Origin: Porticoccaceae bacterium
GTDB taxonomy: Bacteria > Pseudomonadota > Gammaproteobacteria > Pseudomonadales > Porticoccaceae
Reading direction: 5' to 3'
Assembly (NCBI GenBank): GCA_019090225.1
Contig: JAHRWI010000127.1
Coordinates: 1 to 8,597, forward strand
DNA length: 8,597 nucleotides
Part shown: positions 1 through 6,238 of the stretch, one piece after another
Layout: each line of letters begins with the position of its first letter
Numbering within the stretch: position 1 is the stretch's first letter
Position numbers and translations under genes: made by a program
The notes under the pieces: model-generated
The model's input: the letters and a program-made list of their open reading frames with translations, nothing else
What the model was told of the DNA's origin: nothing
The model's database searches: none

Positions 1-1276
1 CCCAGTCTGCGTCGTCTTTATAGGGCCAGCGACGCATGGTGTCGATGGTGATATCCGGGTGCCTTTCTTTTAGTGAGGCGACGGCATGGGAAGCAATTTG
101 ACCCTTACCGGCAAGGCCGGCAGCAGCAGCGAGTACGATAAGCGTCTGAGTAACTTCGCCGTATTTATGGATGGCGTCTTCGGCCATTTCAAGGGCTGCT
201 TCGTAGTTGCCCAAACGAATTTCACCGGCAGCAATGGCTTCATGATTGCGGCCATTTTTTAGTATGGGCGATTTTAGATCTTGCGTGCACAGGTCAATGC
301 CTTTCCCCGCATCGCGACTAAATATCTCGATCTCACCCAGACCCGTATGGGCAAGGTGGTAGCGCGGCGTGATCTCAAGACTGCGCAAAAAGCTGCGTTT
401 TGCACCGGTAAAATCACCTTTGGCGTAGAGTAAATAACTCCCCAGGCACACATGTGCAAAATCGCTGCGATCATTTAAGGCGACGGCTTTTCGAGCGGCC
501 AGTTCAGCTTTGTTTATTTGCTCATTATTGAGAGGGTGATAATCAAATCTGATTGTTGCATACAGCAAACGACTATAGATAGCTTGAAACATCGAATCGT
601 TGTCATACTCCCCAAGCGCACCTTCAGCGATGGCCAGCGCTTCTATGTAAAGGTTTTCATCTGAACGGGCTATTCCCATAGCCATCCGGGACAACAGTGA
701 CTGAGTATCATGGCCTTGCTGTGTTGTTAGGTGAATGGCTATGCCATACCTGATCGCCATGGAGAGCAGCGCGCCCAGCTTGTCGATGGCTTCCAGTCGA
801 TTATCGATATTTGCTTCATAACGTTCTGACTGAAAATCTTCGTTATTGTGGACGTCCTGCATAAGCACCGTGGCCCGACAGTGTGTGCCGGTGAGCAGCA
901 CATTGACGCGGGCGATGTAGCTCGCACGTTTGATGTCAGAAACCAGGGTGCTGCCGGTGAAATTAGCTACCGCGCGGCGCACTTCTTCGTAGAGTTCAAG
1001 CGCGAGTGTACTGGCTGCTTCTGAGCTGCCGGTAAACGGCTCGATGTAAATAGTTGGTTTGCCCGCTGGTCTGCTTGCACCATCAGGAGAAGGCAAGGGT
1101 TTAGATTCAGGGCTTTGTTGGACTCCAGTGTTGGACTTGGCTCCGGAAAAAAGCGCTTTGATGTTACCGCCCAGGGGCGACAGCAGTATGCCAACAATCG
1201 CTACCAGGGCAGCTATGCCCGATAACACCGATTCGTTTTCTCTAAACCAGCTAGCGGTTAGTGTTATCCAGTCCAT
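1..1276 (-). CDS. Membrane-anchored TolB/FlgO-like and TPR protein, partial (C-terminus off the window)
   Basis: An open frame of 425 codons reads from ATG at 1276 down to base 1 without a stop, so the C-terminus is missing. An in-frame TAA lies eight codons upstream and no other start codon lies between, which fixes the start, although no good Shine-Dalgarno is visible. Residues 15-35 form one hydrophobic segment (SGIAALVAIVGILLSPL), followed by a Pro/Ser-rich linker (50-73). Residues 75-185 resemble the TolB-like domain found in many cyclase-type and CadC-type proteins (IYIEPF, then LLTGTHCRATVLMQDV, then a QSERYEANID stretch). TPR-like helical pairs follow at about 255-305 and 343-405. The end (MRRWPYKDDADW) matches the usual tail of class III cyclase TPR modules as I remember them, so probably only about 15-20 residues are missing. 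No cyclase or DNA-binding domain is present. A sensory or scaffolding role in the inner membrane is inference. It lies 96 bases downstream of the Rieske gene on the same strand with no visible terminator between, so co-transcription is possible. Confidence 0.8.
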   Translation of the reverse strand, partial: MDWITLTASWFRENESVLSGIAALVAIVGILLSPLGGNIKALFSGAKSNTGVQQSPESKPLPSPDGASRPAGKPTIYIEPFTGSSEAASTLALELYEEVRRAVANFTGSTLVSDIKRASYIARVNVLLTGTHCRATVLMQDVHNNEDFQSERYEANIDNRLEAIDKLGALLSMAIRYGIAIHLTTQQGHDTQSLLSRMAMGIARSDENLYIEALAIAEGALGEYDNDSMFQAIYSRLLYATIRFDYHPLNNEQINKAELAARKAVALNDRSDFAHVCLGSYLLYAKGDFTGAKRSFLRSLEITPRYHLAHTGLGEIEIFSRDAGKGIDLCTQDLKSPILKNGRNHEAIAAGEIRLGNYEAALEMAEDAIHKYGEVTQTLIVLAAAAGLAGKGQIASHAVASLKERHPDITIDTMRRWPYKDDADW

Positions 1277-1372
1277 GAATGGTTTGTGTCCAGGTAGTTA
1301 GTTGTTGTTATCTACTTAGGGTAGTAATAGGCATCAGGTAATGCGATATCCTCCCGGCAACTTGTAGAAAGG

Positions 1373-2539
1373 TCACTGGTCTTTGACCACAGCCTGCTGA
1401 ATAGATTTTTTGTAATGACCCAGTGAGGGTTCGTTGCGGCCAACAATGACTTCCTCCAGGGCATTCGACAGATAAGCCCGCTGGATATCTTCCGAGATTC
1501 GGTAGTCTTCCTCATCGACCGTCCTGAAGGCCAGGTCGATATTCGCATCCCAGTGTTTTCTGGCTTTTGGCTCGGTGACGGGTTCGGGTACGTAGCAGTC
1601 GAAGCGAATCACGCATTCATCAACACGATCTTTGGACGGGAAAACCCGCCAGGTTTCAACATGATCGGCCTGGATAACGAAAATAGTGTTAGGGAAGAGC
1701 TGGTAGGCAAGGCCGGTATGTTTGACGAAGTCCCATTCACTTTCTGGCTTGTCGCGCTGGGATTCAATACTTTTGCGGATAACAGCTTCGCGGTGGTTTA
1801 GCCCGAACGGTTCAAACAGGCACATATTGTGGAAAAATAACGGCGCTACGGTGTTTTTATGCAGTGTGTTGAAGTGATAGGCCTCCAGAAAAGTCTCGAT
1901 GGGCTGCTTCCAGTTGGCACGGCGCTCAATGGTGCGGGTTTCGTCGGCATGGTAAGTGCCGAAACCATAGGATGCTAGCTCGCCACCCAGACCTGCAAGA
2001 TGTGCGTCGATGCACTGTTCGAGATCCTGATCGTTATCTGCCTTAGGGTTGGGGATAACCCAGAGCATGCCGTGTTTTTCCAGAGTTGGCAGGGGGATCA
2101 AACCCTCCTGAGCGGGATCGACGTCGGGGAATGAGCGTTTGTCCGGCAGACCAACCAGTTCGCCCTGTTTATTGTAATTCCAGGCATGGTAGGGGCAGGT
2201 GAAGCTGGCACTACGCCCGCAGCCTTTGGCCAGTGGCGTGCCTCTGTGACGACACATATTCACGAAGGCCCGTGCGATGCCGTCGTCGCCCCTAATTAGC
2301 AGCGTCGGGATTTCACCATGGTCTTCGGCCAGATAATCACCGGCTTCGGGGATCAGGCCGGAAAGCCCCATAAATAGCGGGTAGTCACGAAACAGGGTGG
2401 CTTTCTCACGGCTAAACCAGTCTGGACAGGTGTATTCGCTGACCGGATGTCTCAGCACTTCGGCACCCATGTCGGTGGTATCGGCATCGATATGAGCGAA
2501 GGTTTTTTTGGTCAGTTCAACCTGTAGGGCGTGTTGCAT
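1373..2539 (-). CDS. Rieske non-heme iron oxygenase, alpha (catalytic) subunit
   Basis: The 388-residue protein has the usual length and domain order of ring-hydroxylating oxygenase alpha subunits. The N-terminal Rieske [2Fe-2S] domain has ligands C96-x-H98 (MCRHRG) and C115-x2-H118 (CPYHAW). The catalytic domain carries the mononuclear iron site in NWKQPIETFLEAYHFNTLH, with H222 and H227 as likely ligands and D351 (SEDIQRAY) as the carboxylate. E219 occupies the place of the bridging Asp205 of naphthalene dioxygenase, as in many monooxygenase-type members. Such enzymes use NADH-derived electrons from a reductase, with or without a ferredoxin, to insert oxygen from O2 into aromatic rings, or to demethylate or monooxygenate other substrates. 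No such partner and no beta subunit is encoded here. The start ATG at 2539 has a strong AGGAG six bases upstream. The gene is divergent from the flavin monooxygenase cassette and shares its control region. The substrate cannot be inferred. Confidence 0.95.
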   Translation of the reverse strand: MQHALQVELTKKTFAHIDADTTDMGAEVLRHPVSEYTCPDWFSREKATLFRDYPLFMGLSGLIPEAGDYLAEDHGEIPTLLIRGDDGIARAFVNMCRHRGTPLAKGCGRSASFTCPYHAWNYNKQGELVGLPDKRSFPDVDPAQEGLIPLPTLEKHGMLWVIPNPKADNDQDLEQCIDAHLAGLGGELASYGFGTYHADETRTIERRANWKQPIETFLEAYHFNTLHKNTVAPLFFHNMCLFEPFGLNHREAVIRKSIESQRDKPESEWDFVKHTGLAYQLFPNTIFVIQADHVETWRVFPSKDRVDECVIRFDCYVPEPVTEPKARKHWDANIDLAFRTVDEEDYRISEDIQRAYLSNALEEVIVGRNEPSLGHYKKSIQQAVVKDQ

Positions 2540-2592
2540 GGTGTGCTCCTGTTGGATAGCTTTTGTCGCTTAGCGTTTGGCGTGCCTGTCGG

Positions 2593-2604
2593 TAACTAGA
2601 GTTA
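2593..2604. repeat. Short palindrome in the Rieske gene leader
   Basis: TAACT-AG-AGTTA is a perfect 12-base inverted repeat lying 54 bases upstream of the Rieske start codon. It could be a second operator half-site pair, but a palindrome this short can arise by chance. Confidence 0.2.
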
Positions 2605-2661
2605 GCAAGCGTTTTGGTAGCCGGGGTCGTCGCTGGCGGTTCTTGTTTCGGTTTTGATCCT

Positions 2662-2682
2662 GTGATCGCTTGAGGCGGTCAC
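2662..2682. promoter_or_regulatory. Inverted repeat, candidate operator in the divergent control region
   Basis: GTGATCGC (2662-2669) and GCGGTCAC (2675-2682) are inverted with 7 of 8 bases matching, separated by a 5-base spacer. The repeat ends directly at the TATAAT box at 2683 and covers the spacer and -35 zone of that promoter. A dimeric repressor or activator bound here would control the plus-strand cassette and perhaps the minus-strand Rieske gene too. No regulator gene is in the window, so the binding protein is unknown. Confidence 0.45.
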
Positions 2683-2688
2683 TATAAT
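2683..2688 (+). promoter_or_regulatory. Candidate -10 box for the flavin monooxygenase cassette
   Basis: TATAAT is a perfect sigma-70 -10 hexamer. No good -35 box sits 16-18 bases upstream, where the inverted repeat lies, suggesting dependence on an activator or tight control by the repeat-binding protein. Transcription would begin near 2695 and give a leader of about 80 bases before the ATG at 2776. On the opposite strand the same bases read TATAGT (2686-2681), a possible weak -10 for the Rieske gene, also without a clear -35. Confidence 0.5.
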
Positions 2689-2775
2689 TAGGTAAATATC
2701 ATTGCATTATGGCAGAATCGGCGGCCGGATTTTATTTTGAAATTTTATCACTAACACTAAATAAGAGGAGTATGT

Positions 2776-3864
2776 ATGGACGTCGGCGTCGTAATGGCTT
2801 TTCAAAGCAGCCACAACCAACCACTGAGTGATTTTGAAATCTACCAGAAAGAAATCGAGGTGGCCAAGCTGGCTGAACCCCTGGGTTACGATTCCATCTG
2901 GGCGGTGGAGCATCATTTTACTAATTACACCATGTGCCCTAATCCCATTGAGTTTTTGACCTATATGTCGGCCATTACCAGCAAGATCAAGCTGGGCACT
3001 GCGGCGATGATTTTACCCTGGCATAAAGACCCCCTGCGGGTCGCGACGGATTTGTCGATGCTTGATAATTTATCCGGGGGGCGTGTCATCGTCGGCCTTG
3101 GTCGAGGTCTGGGTCGTGTCGAATATGACGGATTTGGTGTGGACATGTCGGCATCACGGGACATGTTTAACGAATCGGCACCGATGATTCTTAATGCGCT
3201 GGAAACAGGTGTGATGGAAGAGCATCACGGGGAGTATTTTGATCAGATAAAGGTCGATGTGCGGCCCGCGCCTTTTAAGAGTTTTAAAGATCGAACTTAT
3301 ATTGTCTCTACCTCGCCAGAAACGATTCCTCATGCCGTCGGCCTCGGTGCAACGTTGATGACCTTTGCGGTTGGCCCGTGGAAGCAGCGAGCAAAAGATA
3401 TTATTGCCTATCGCGAGCAATACCAAAACGTACACAATCGCGTCGCGCCGCCCACTTCGGCCAATATTTTCACCTATTGTGATAAGGACCCCGGCAAGGC
3501 CAAAGACATGGCCTATAAATACATGGGTGATTATTGGGAATCGGCCATGACTCACTATGAAATGAAAGGCGAACATTTCGATACCATTAAGGGATATGAG
3601 CATTACGGTCGCTCGGCAGTGGCGATGCGCGAGAATTCAGACCGTGTTACCGAGCAATATGTTGAGCAGCAAATTTATGGCACCCCCGATGAATGCCTGC
3701 AACGATTGAGGGCGATTGAAGATATCGTCGGGCCGATCGAGCTGAACTGCTTTAGCACCTACGCTGGTATGGATTATGAGGACGTGAAGAAAAGCATGAC
3801 CCTGTTTGCTGAGCAAGCTTTGCCTGCGCTGAAAAAGTGGGAATACAAAGACAACGCTGCCTGA
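2776..3864 (+). CDS. LuxA-like flavin-dependent monooxygenase (LLM family)
   Basis: The 362-residue protein belongs to the bacterial luciferase superfamily of TIM-barrel, FMNH2- or F420-dependent oxidoreductases. WAVEHHF at 42-48 aligns with LEHHF of LuxA, placing H46 at the catalytic His44. LGTAAMILPWHKDPLRVA (73-90) and LDNLSGGRVIVGLGRGLG (96-113) match the LuxA stretches around GTAAIVLP and GRFRFGICRGL. The reactive LuxA Cys106 is replaced by glycine (G109), as in most non-luminous relatives. The length is close to LuxA (about 355). Family members oxygenate carbonyls, alkanes, thioethers or aromatic compounds, usually with a separate flavin reductase, which is absent here. GAGGAG lies five bases before the ATG, a strong site; a nearer ATG at 2772 is out of frame. 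It is the first gene of the plus-strand cassette. A hairpin follows its stop codon, so downstream genes may be expressed at a different level. Light production is unlikely. Confidence 0.93.
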   Translation: MDVGVVMAFQSSHNQPLSDFEIYQKEIEVAKLAEPLGYDSIWAVEHHFTNYTMCPNPIEFLTYMSAITSKIKLGTAAMILPWHKDPLRVATDLSMLDNLSGGRVIVGLGRGLGRVEYDGFGVDMSASRDMFNESAPMILNALETGVMEEHHGEYFDQIKVDVRPAPFKSFKDRTYIVSTSPETIPHAVGLGATLMTFAVGPWKQRAKDIIAYREQYQNVHNRVAPPTSANIFTYCDKDPGKAKDMAYKYMGDYWESAMTHYEMKGEHFDTIKGYEHYGRSAVAMRENSDRVTEQYVEQQIYGTPDECLQRLRAIEDIVGPIELNCFSTYAGMDYEDVKKSMTLFAEQALPALKKWEYKDNAA

Positions 3865-3890
3865 TAACAGGATTAAAACCAAAGGTTGGG

Positions 3891-3916
3891 CGGAGGACTT
3901 AATCACAAGTCCTCCG
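3891..3916 (+). terminator. Perfect 10-bp intercistronic hairpin, possible leaky terminator
   Basis: CGGAGGACTT (3891-3900) and AAGTCCTCCG (3907-3916) are perfectly complementary around a 6-base loop, with three further possible G-T pairs at the base. The tract after it, TTTCACTTT, is broken, so termination would be partial. It lies 27 bases after the stop of the first monooxygenase and 66 bases before the hydrolase start. It may lower downstream expression or protect the upstream message from 3' exonucleases. Confidence 0.6.
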
Positions 3917-3923
3917 TTTCACT

Positions 3924-3956
3924 TTGTGAGATTTAACAAGCAGTTAAAAATATAAG
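3924..3956 (+). promoter_or_regulatory. Weak candidate promoter before the hydrolase
   Basis: After the hairpin the sequence is AT-rich. TTGTGA (3924-3929) resembles a -35, and TATAAG (3951-3956) a -10, but their 21-base spacing is longer than ideal. If real, it would let the hydrolase and the second monooxygenase be transcribed independently of the first gene. The evidence is only consensus resemblance. Confidence 0.2.
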
Positions 3957-3981
3957 TAGTCGAAATAGCAGGAGAAGGGTA

Positions 3982-4774
3982 TTGGCGACCAATGATTACA
4001 CAACAAAAACCATCAGCGCTGGCGGTTCTGAGCTGGTCATAACGCAAGGCGGCAGTGGTAAACCTCTGCTGGTGCTAAACGAAGAGCTCGGCGATCCAGG
4101 CTGGTTGAACTGGAAGCAGGAGCTGGCCCTTACCCGCACTGTGATAACACCGCAGCATCCGGGTTTTGGTGTCTCCCCGCGTATTAGCTGGGCGCTGAGT
4201 ATTGGTGATTTAGCCAACTATTATGCCCAGGTCATGGTCGAACAAGGCTGGGTGGGGGCAGATGTTATTGGCTTTAGTCTGGGTGGCTGGGTCGCTGCCG
4301 AAATGGCCGCGCAAAATCCTGCACAGTTTTCATCGATGACTCTGGTGGCACCCATGGGCATCAAACCGCCCAGTGGCGAGATCTGCGATATTTATCAATA
4401 TCTCACCGCGGATTACATTGCTTATAGCGTTAGTAATATTGAAGGAACGCCAGAGTTTGCTGATTTGTTTGGTGGCGAAGTAACAGCCGAGCAATATGAA
4501 CGATTTCAGGATGCCACGGCCGAATCTGCACGTTTTGCCTGGCAGCCCTATATGAATAATCCGGCATTGAGTCATCGCCTGGGTTTGATTAAAGACTTGC
4601 CCACGCAAGTCTTGTGGGGTGATGAAGATAAGATCGTGCCTTTCAGCACAGTCGATATTTATCAAAAAGCCATCGCAGGGTCTAAGGTGGTGACTTTTAA
4701 TGCATGTGGGCATCGCCCGGGAAATTGAACAGACCGATAAATTTCTTGCCGAAGTTCAGGCGCTTTTATCTTAG
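3982..4774 (+). pseudogene. Alpha/beta-fold hydrolase, frame broken near the C-terminus
   Basis: As read, translation starts at TTG 3982 and stops at TGA 4726-4728 after 248 residues. AGGAG seven bases upstream supports TTG; the nearby ATG at 3992 is out of frame. The alpha/beta hydrolase triad is visible: nucleophile S99 in GFSLGG (97-102), acid D216 in LWGDEDKIVP (211-220), and H244 in ACGHRP. HPGFG at 59-63 precedes the oxyanion region. After CGHRP the current frame gives only G-N-stop. Dropping one G from the GGG at 4719-4721 reads EIEQTDKFLAEVQALLS and stops at TAG 4772-4774, giving 263 residues, a normal length with the amphipathic C-terminal helix expected after GHxPxxE. All triad residues precede the break, so the 248-residue product might retain some activity. 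A sequence error is as likely as a true mutation. Likely substrates are esters, lactones or C-C bonds made by the adjacent monooxygenases (inference). Confidence 0.85.
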
Positions 4775-4781
4775 ATCGATA

Positions 4782-4812
4782 CTAGCCCGTTAGACTTAGT
4801 CGAGAAGGCTAG
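4782..4812 (+). other. Possible small intercistronic stem-loop
   Basis: CTAGCC (4782-4787) and GGCTAG (4807-4812) are perfectly complementary across a 19-base loop that itself contains GACT-T-AGTC. There is no T tract, so it is not a terminator. It sits between the restored hydrolase stop (4774) and the ribosome binding site AGGAG (4823-4827) of the next gene, and could modestly affect message stability. Confidence 0.2.
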
Positions 4813-4835
4813 CATCAGATACAGGAGATCCAATT

Positions 4836-6143
4836 ATGCATATAACAACATTTACCGAACGGCCCTACGCTCATGTCCCTGAAGAAGAGGTGATCAAAAA
4901 TTCGAGTTTTTTTGGGGTTTCCAATAAATTTCTTGATCCAGTTAAAGGTGGCTCACTGTTCAATCGTTACCTGGACGAAAAAGTCTATGCCGAAGAGGTG
5001 GGTTTTGATGGCGTCATGCTTAACGAACACCATGCCAACCCGTTTACTATGGGCTGCGTCATGGACGTAGAAGCATCTATTTTGGCGCGTATTACCAAAA
5101 ATGTGAAAATCGCCCTGATGGGTAATCCGCTACCGGTGGCTGATCCCTTACGATTAGCAGAAGAATTAGCGACCATTGATATGATCTCCGGCGGACGTCT
5201 GGTCACCGGTTGGGTGCGCGGCGCGGGGTGTGAACAGCTGGCTAATAATGTTAATCCGACCTATAACCGTGAGCGTTTCGACGAAGCCCATGACTTTATT
5301 ATGCAAGCCTGGAGCAAAGACGGGCCATGGCGCTACGAAGGCAAGCATTATGAATATCGCCACGTAAACCCCTGGGTAAAACCCATTCAAAAACCCATTC
5401 CAGAAACCTGGATTCCCAGCCTGGTCAGTCCAGAAACCGCTCAGTTCGCGGCGCGCAATTGTTATTCATACTTCGCTTTGGCGACCTTTTTAGCGCCCAC
5501 AGTAGAAATGTGGAATCTATACGCGGACACCGCTGAGCAAGAGGGCTGGCAGGCCGGGCCAGAGTGCTTTGGTTATCTGCAAAAAGTTGTCTGTGCTGAT
5601 ACTGACGAAGAAGCCTATGAGCTGGGTAAAAACTACGTCTACGGCGGCGGGCAACCGGCTTTTGCCCGACCCGAGTGGATGTTCCCGGCAGGCTACAACT
5701 CCAAGGCAGCGACCAAGCGAATGGCCTATGCCTTGACTGACCCGGAAACCAATGAAGCGGTGGTCTCGGGTAAAGATGCCAGTGAAGAAATCAATGTTCC
5801 AGAGATGAAGAAATATAACACTGAAGTGCTCTACGAAAACTTGATACGTAATCGACAAATTATTACTGGCACTCCTGAGACTTGTCTGGTGAAGATCAGG
5901 AATATTATGGAGACTTTACGTCCCGGTATTTTTGCGGTGTGGCATATCGAAGGTGGCCCGACCACCCATGAACAATCCATGCACAGCATGAAATTGCTGG
6001 GTGAAAACGTGCTGCCGCAAATGAGGGAATGGGCAAAAGAGCTGGATTTGCCGGGCCCTGGCGAGGTTAAGCCGGGTTCACGTAAGTTACCCGCTAATGG
6101 TAAGCGTGATCCTGTCTGTGATAAATCGGCACTGGCTGCGTAA
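4836..6143 (+). CDS. Second luciferase-like flavin-dependent monooxygenase (long form)
   Basis: The 435-residue protein is another LLM-superfamily TIM-barrel enzyme, but from a different branch than its neighbour. NEHHANPF at 63-70 supplies the conserved E64-H65-H66. LMGNPLPVADPLRLAEEL (94-111) and IDMISGGRLVTGWVRGAG (114-131) match the barrel core that frames the flavin phosphate. Between about 130 and 230 it has the longer insertions typical of long LLM members (FDEAHDFIMQAW, then IPETWIPSLVSPETAQFAA). The last 30 residues or so, rich in Pro, Lys and Gly (LPGPGEVKPGSRKLPANGK), extend past the usual barrel end and look disordered. FMNH2 or F420H2 dependence cannot be decided by eye, though FMN is more usual in this lineage. 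AGGAG lies eight bases before the ATG. It is the last gene of the cassette, with a strong terminator 22 bases after its stop. Sequential action with the other oxygenases on one substrate is inferred from synteny only. Confidence 0.92.
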   Translation: MHITTFTERPYAHVPEEEVIKNSSFFGVSNKFLDPVKGGSLFNRYLDEKVYAEEVGFDGVMLNEHHANPFTMGCVMDVEASILARITKNVKIALMGNPLPVADPLRLAEELATIDMISGGRLVTGWVRGAGCEQLANNVNPTYNRERFDEAHDFIMQAWSKDGPWRYEGKHYEYRHVNPWVKPIQKPIPETWIPSLVSPETAQFAARNCYSYFALATFLAPTVEMWNLYADTAEQEGWQAGPECFGYLQKVVCADTDEEAYELGKNYVYGGGQPAFARPEWMFPAGYNSKAATKRMAYALTDPETNEAVVSGKDASEEINVPEMKKYNTEVLYENLIRNRQIITGTPETCLVKIRNIMETLRPGIFAVWHIEGGPTTHEQSMHSMKLLGENVLPQMREWAKELDLPGPGEVKPGSRKLPANGKRDPVCDKSALAA

Positions 6144-6164
6144 GGCGCGTTAGGTGTTATTCAG

Positions 6165-6192
6165 AAGGGGTGGCGTTGGCCACCCTTTTTTT
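6165..6192 (+). terminator. Intrinsic terminator of the oxidative cassette
   Basis: GGGTGGC (6168-6174), loop GTTG, and GCCACCC (6179-6185) form a GC-rich 7-bp stem followed by seven T residues (6186-6192). The A-A-G before the stem can pair with the first T residues. It ends the plus-strand cassette and lies between two convergent genes. On the minus strand the stem is not followed by a T run, so it probably works in one direction only. Confidence 0.92.
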
Positions 6193-6238
6193 ATGACAAT
6201 ATCCGCTGAAGGCGGCGATAAGGCAGTACAAAAAACAG

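Noticed and set aside
1312..1548. 78-codon minus-strand frame overlapping the end of the Rieske gene
   Set aside because: It is an alternative frame of the Rieske coding region with Arg/Ser-rich shadow composition. Only its last few codons are outside that gene.
3154..3603. 149-codon minus-strand frame
   Set aside because: It is antisense to the first flavin monooxygenase, which has clear family motifs and a good ribosome binding site.
4714..4730. Programmed +1 ribosomal frameshift in the hydrolase
   Set aside because: The CGC CCG GGA AAT TGA context is not a known slippery site and no stimulatory Shine-Dalgarno-like element precedes it. A one-base indel or sequence error is simpler.
2776..6143. 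A true lux (bioluminescence) operon
   Set aside because: There are two luciferase-family proteins and a hydrolase, but no LuxC or LuxE, the second enzyme is not LuxB-like in length or core, and LuxA Cys106 is absent. Non-luminous LLM enzymes are far more common.
6195..6238. Minus-strand terminator for the kinase-like gene (CCGC-CTTCA-GCGG)
   Set aside because: The stem is only four to five base pairs and no T tract follows it on the minus strand.
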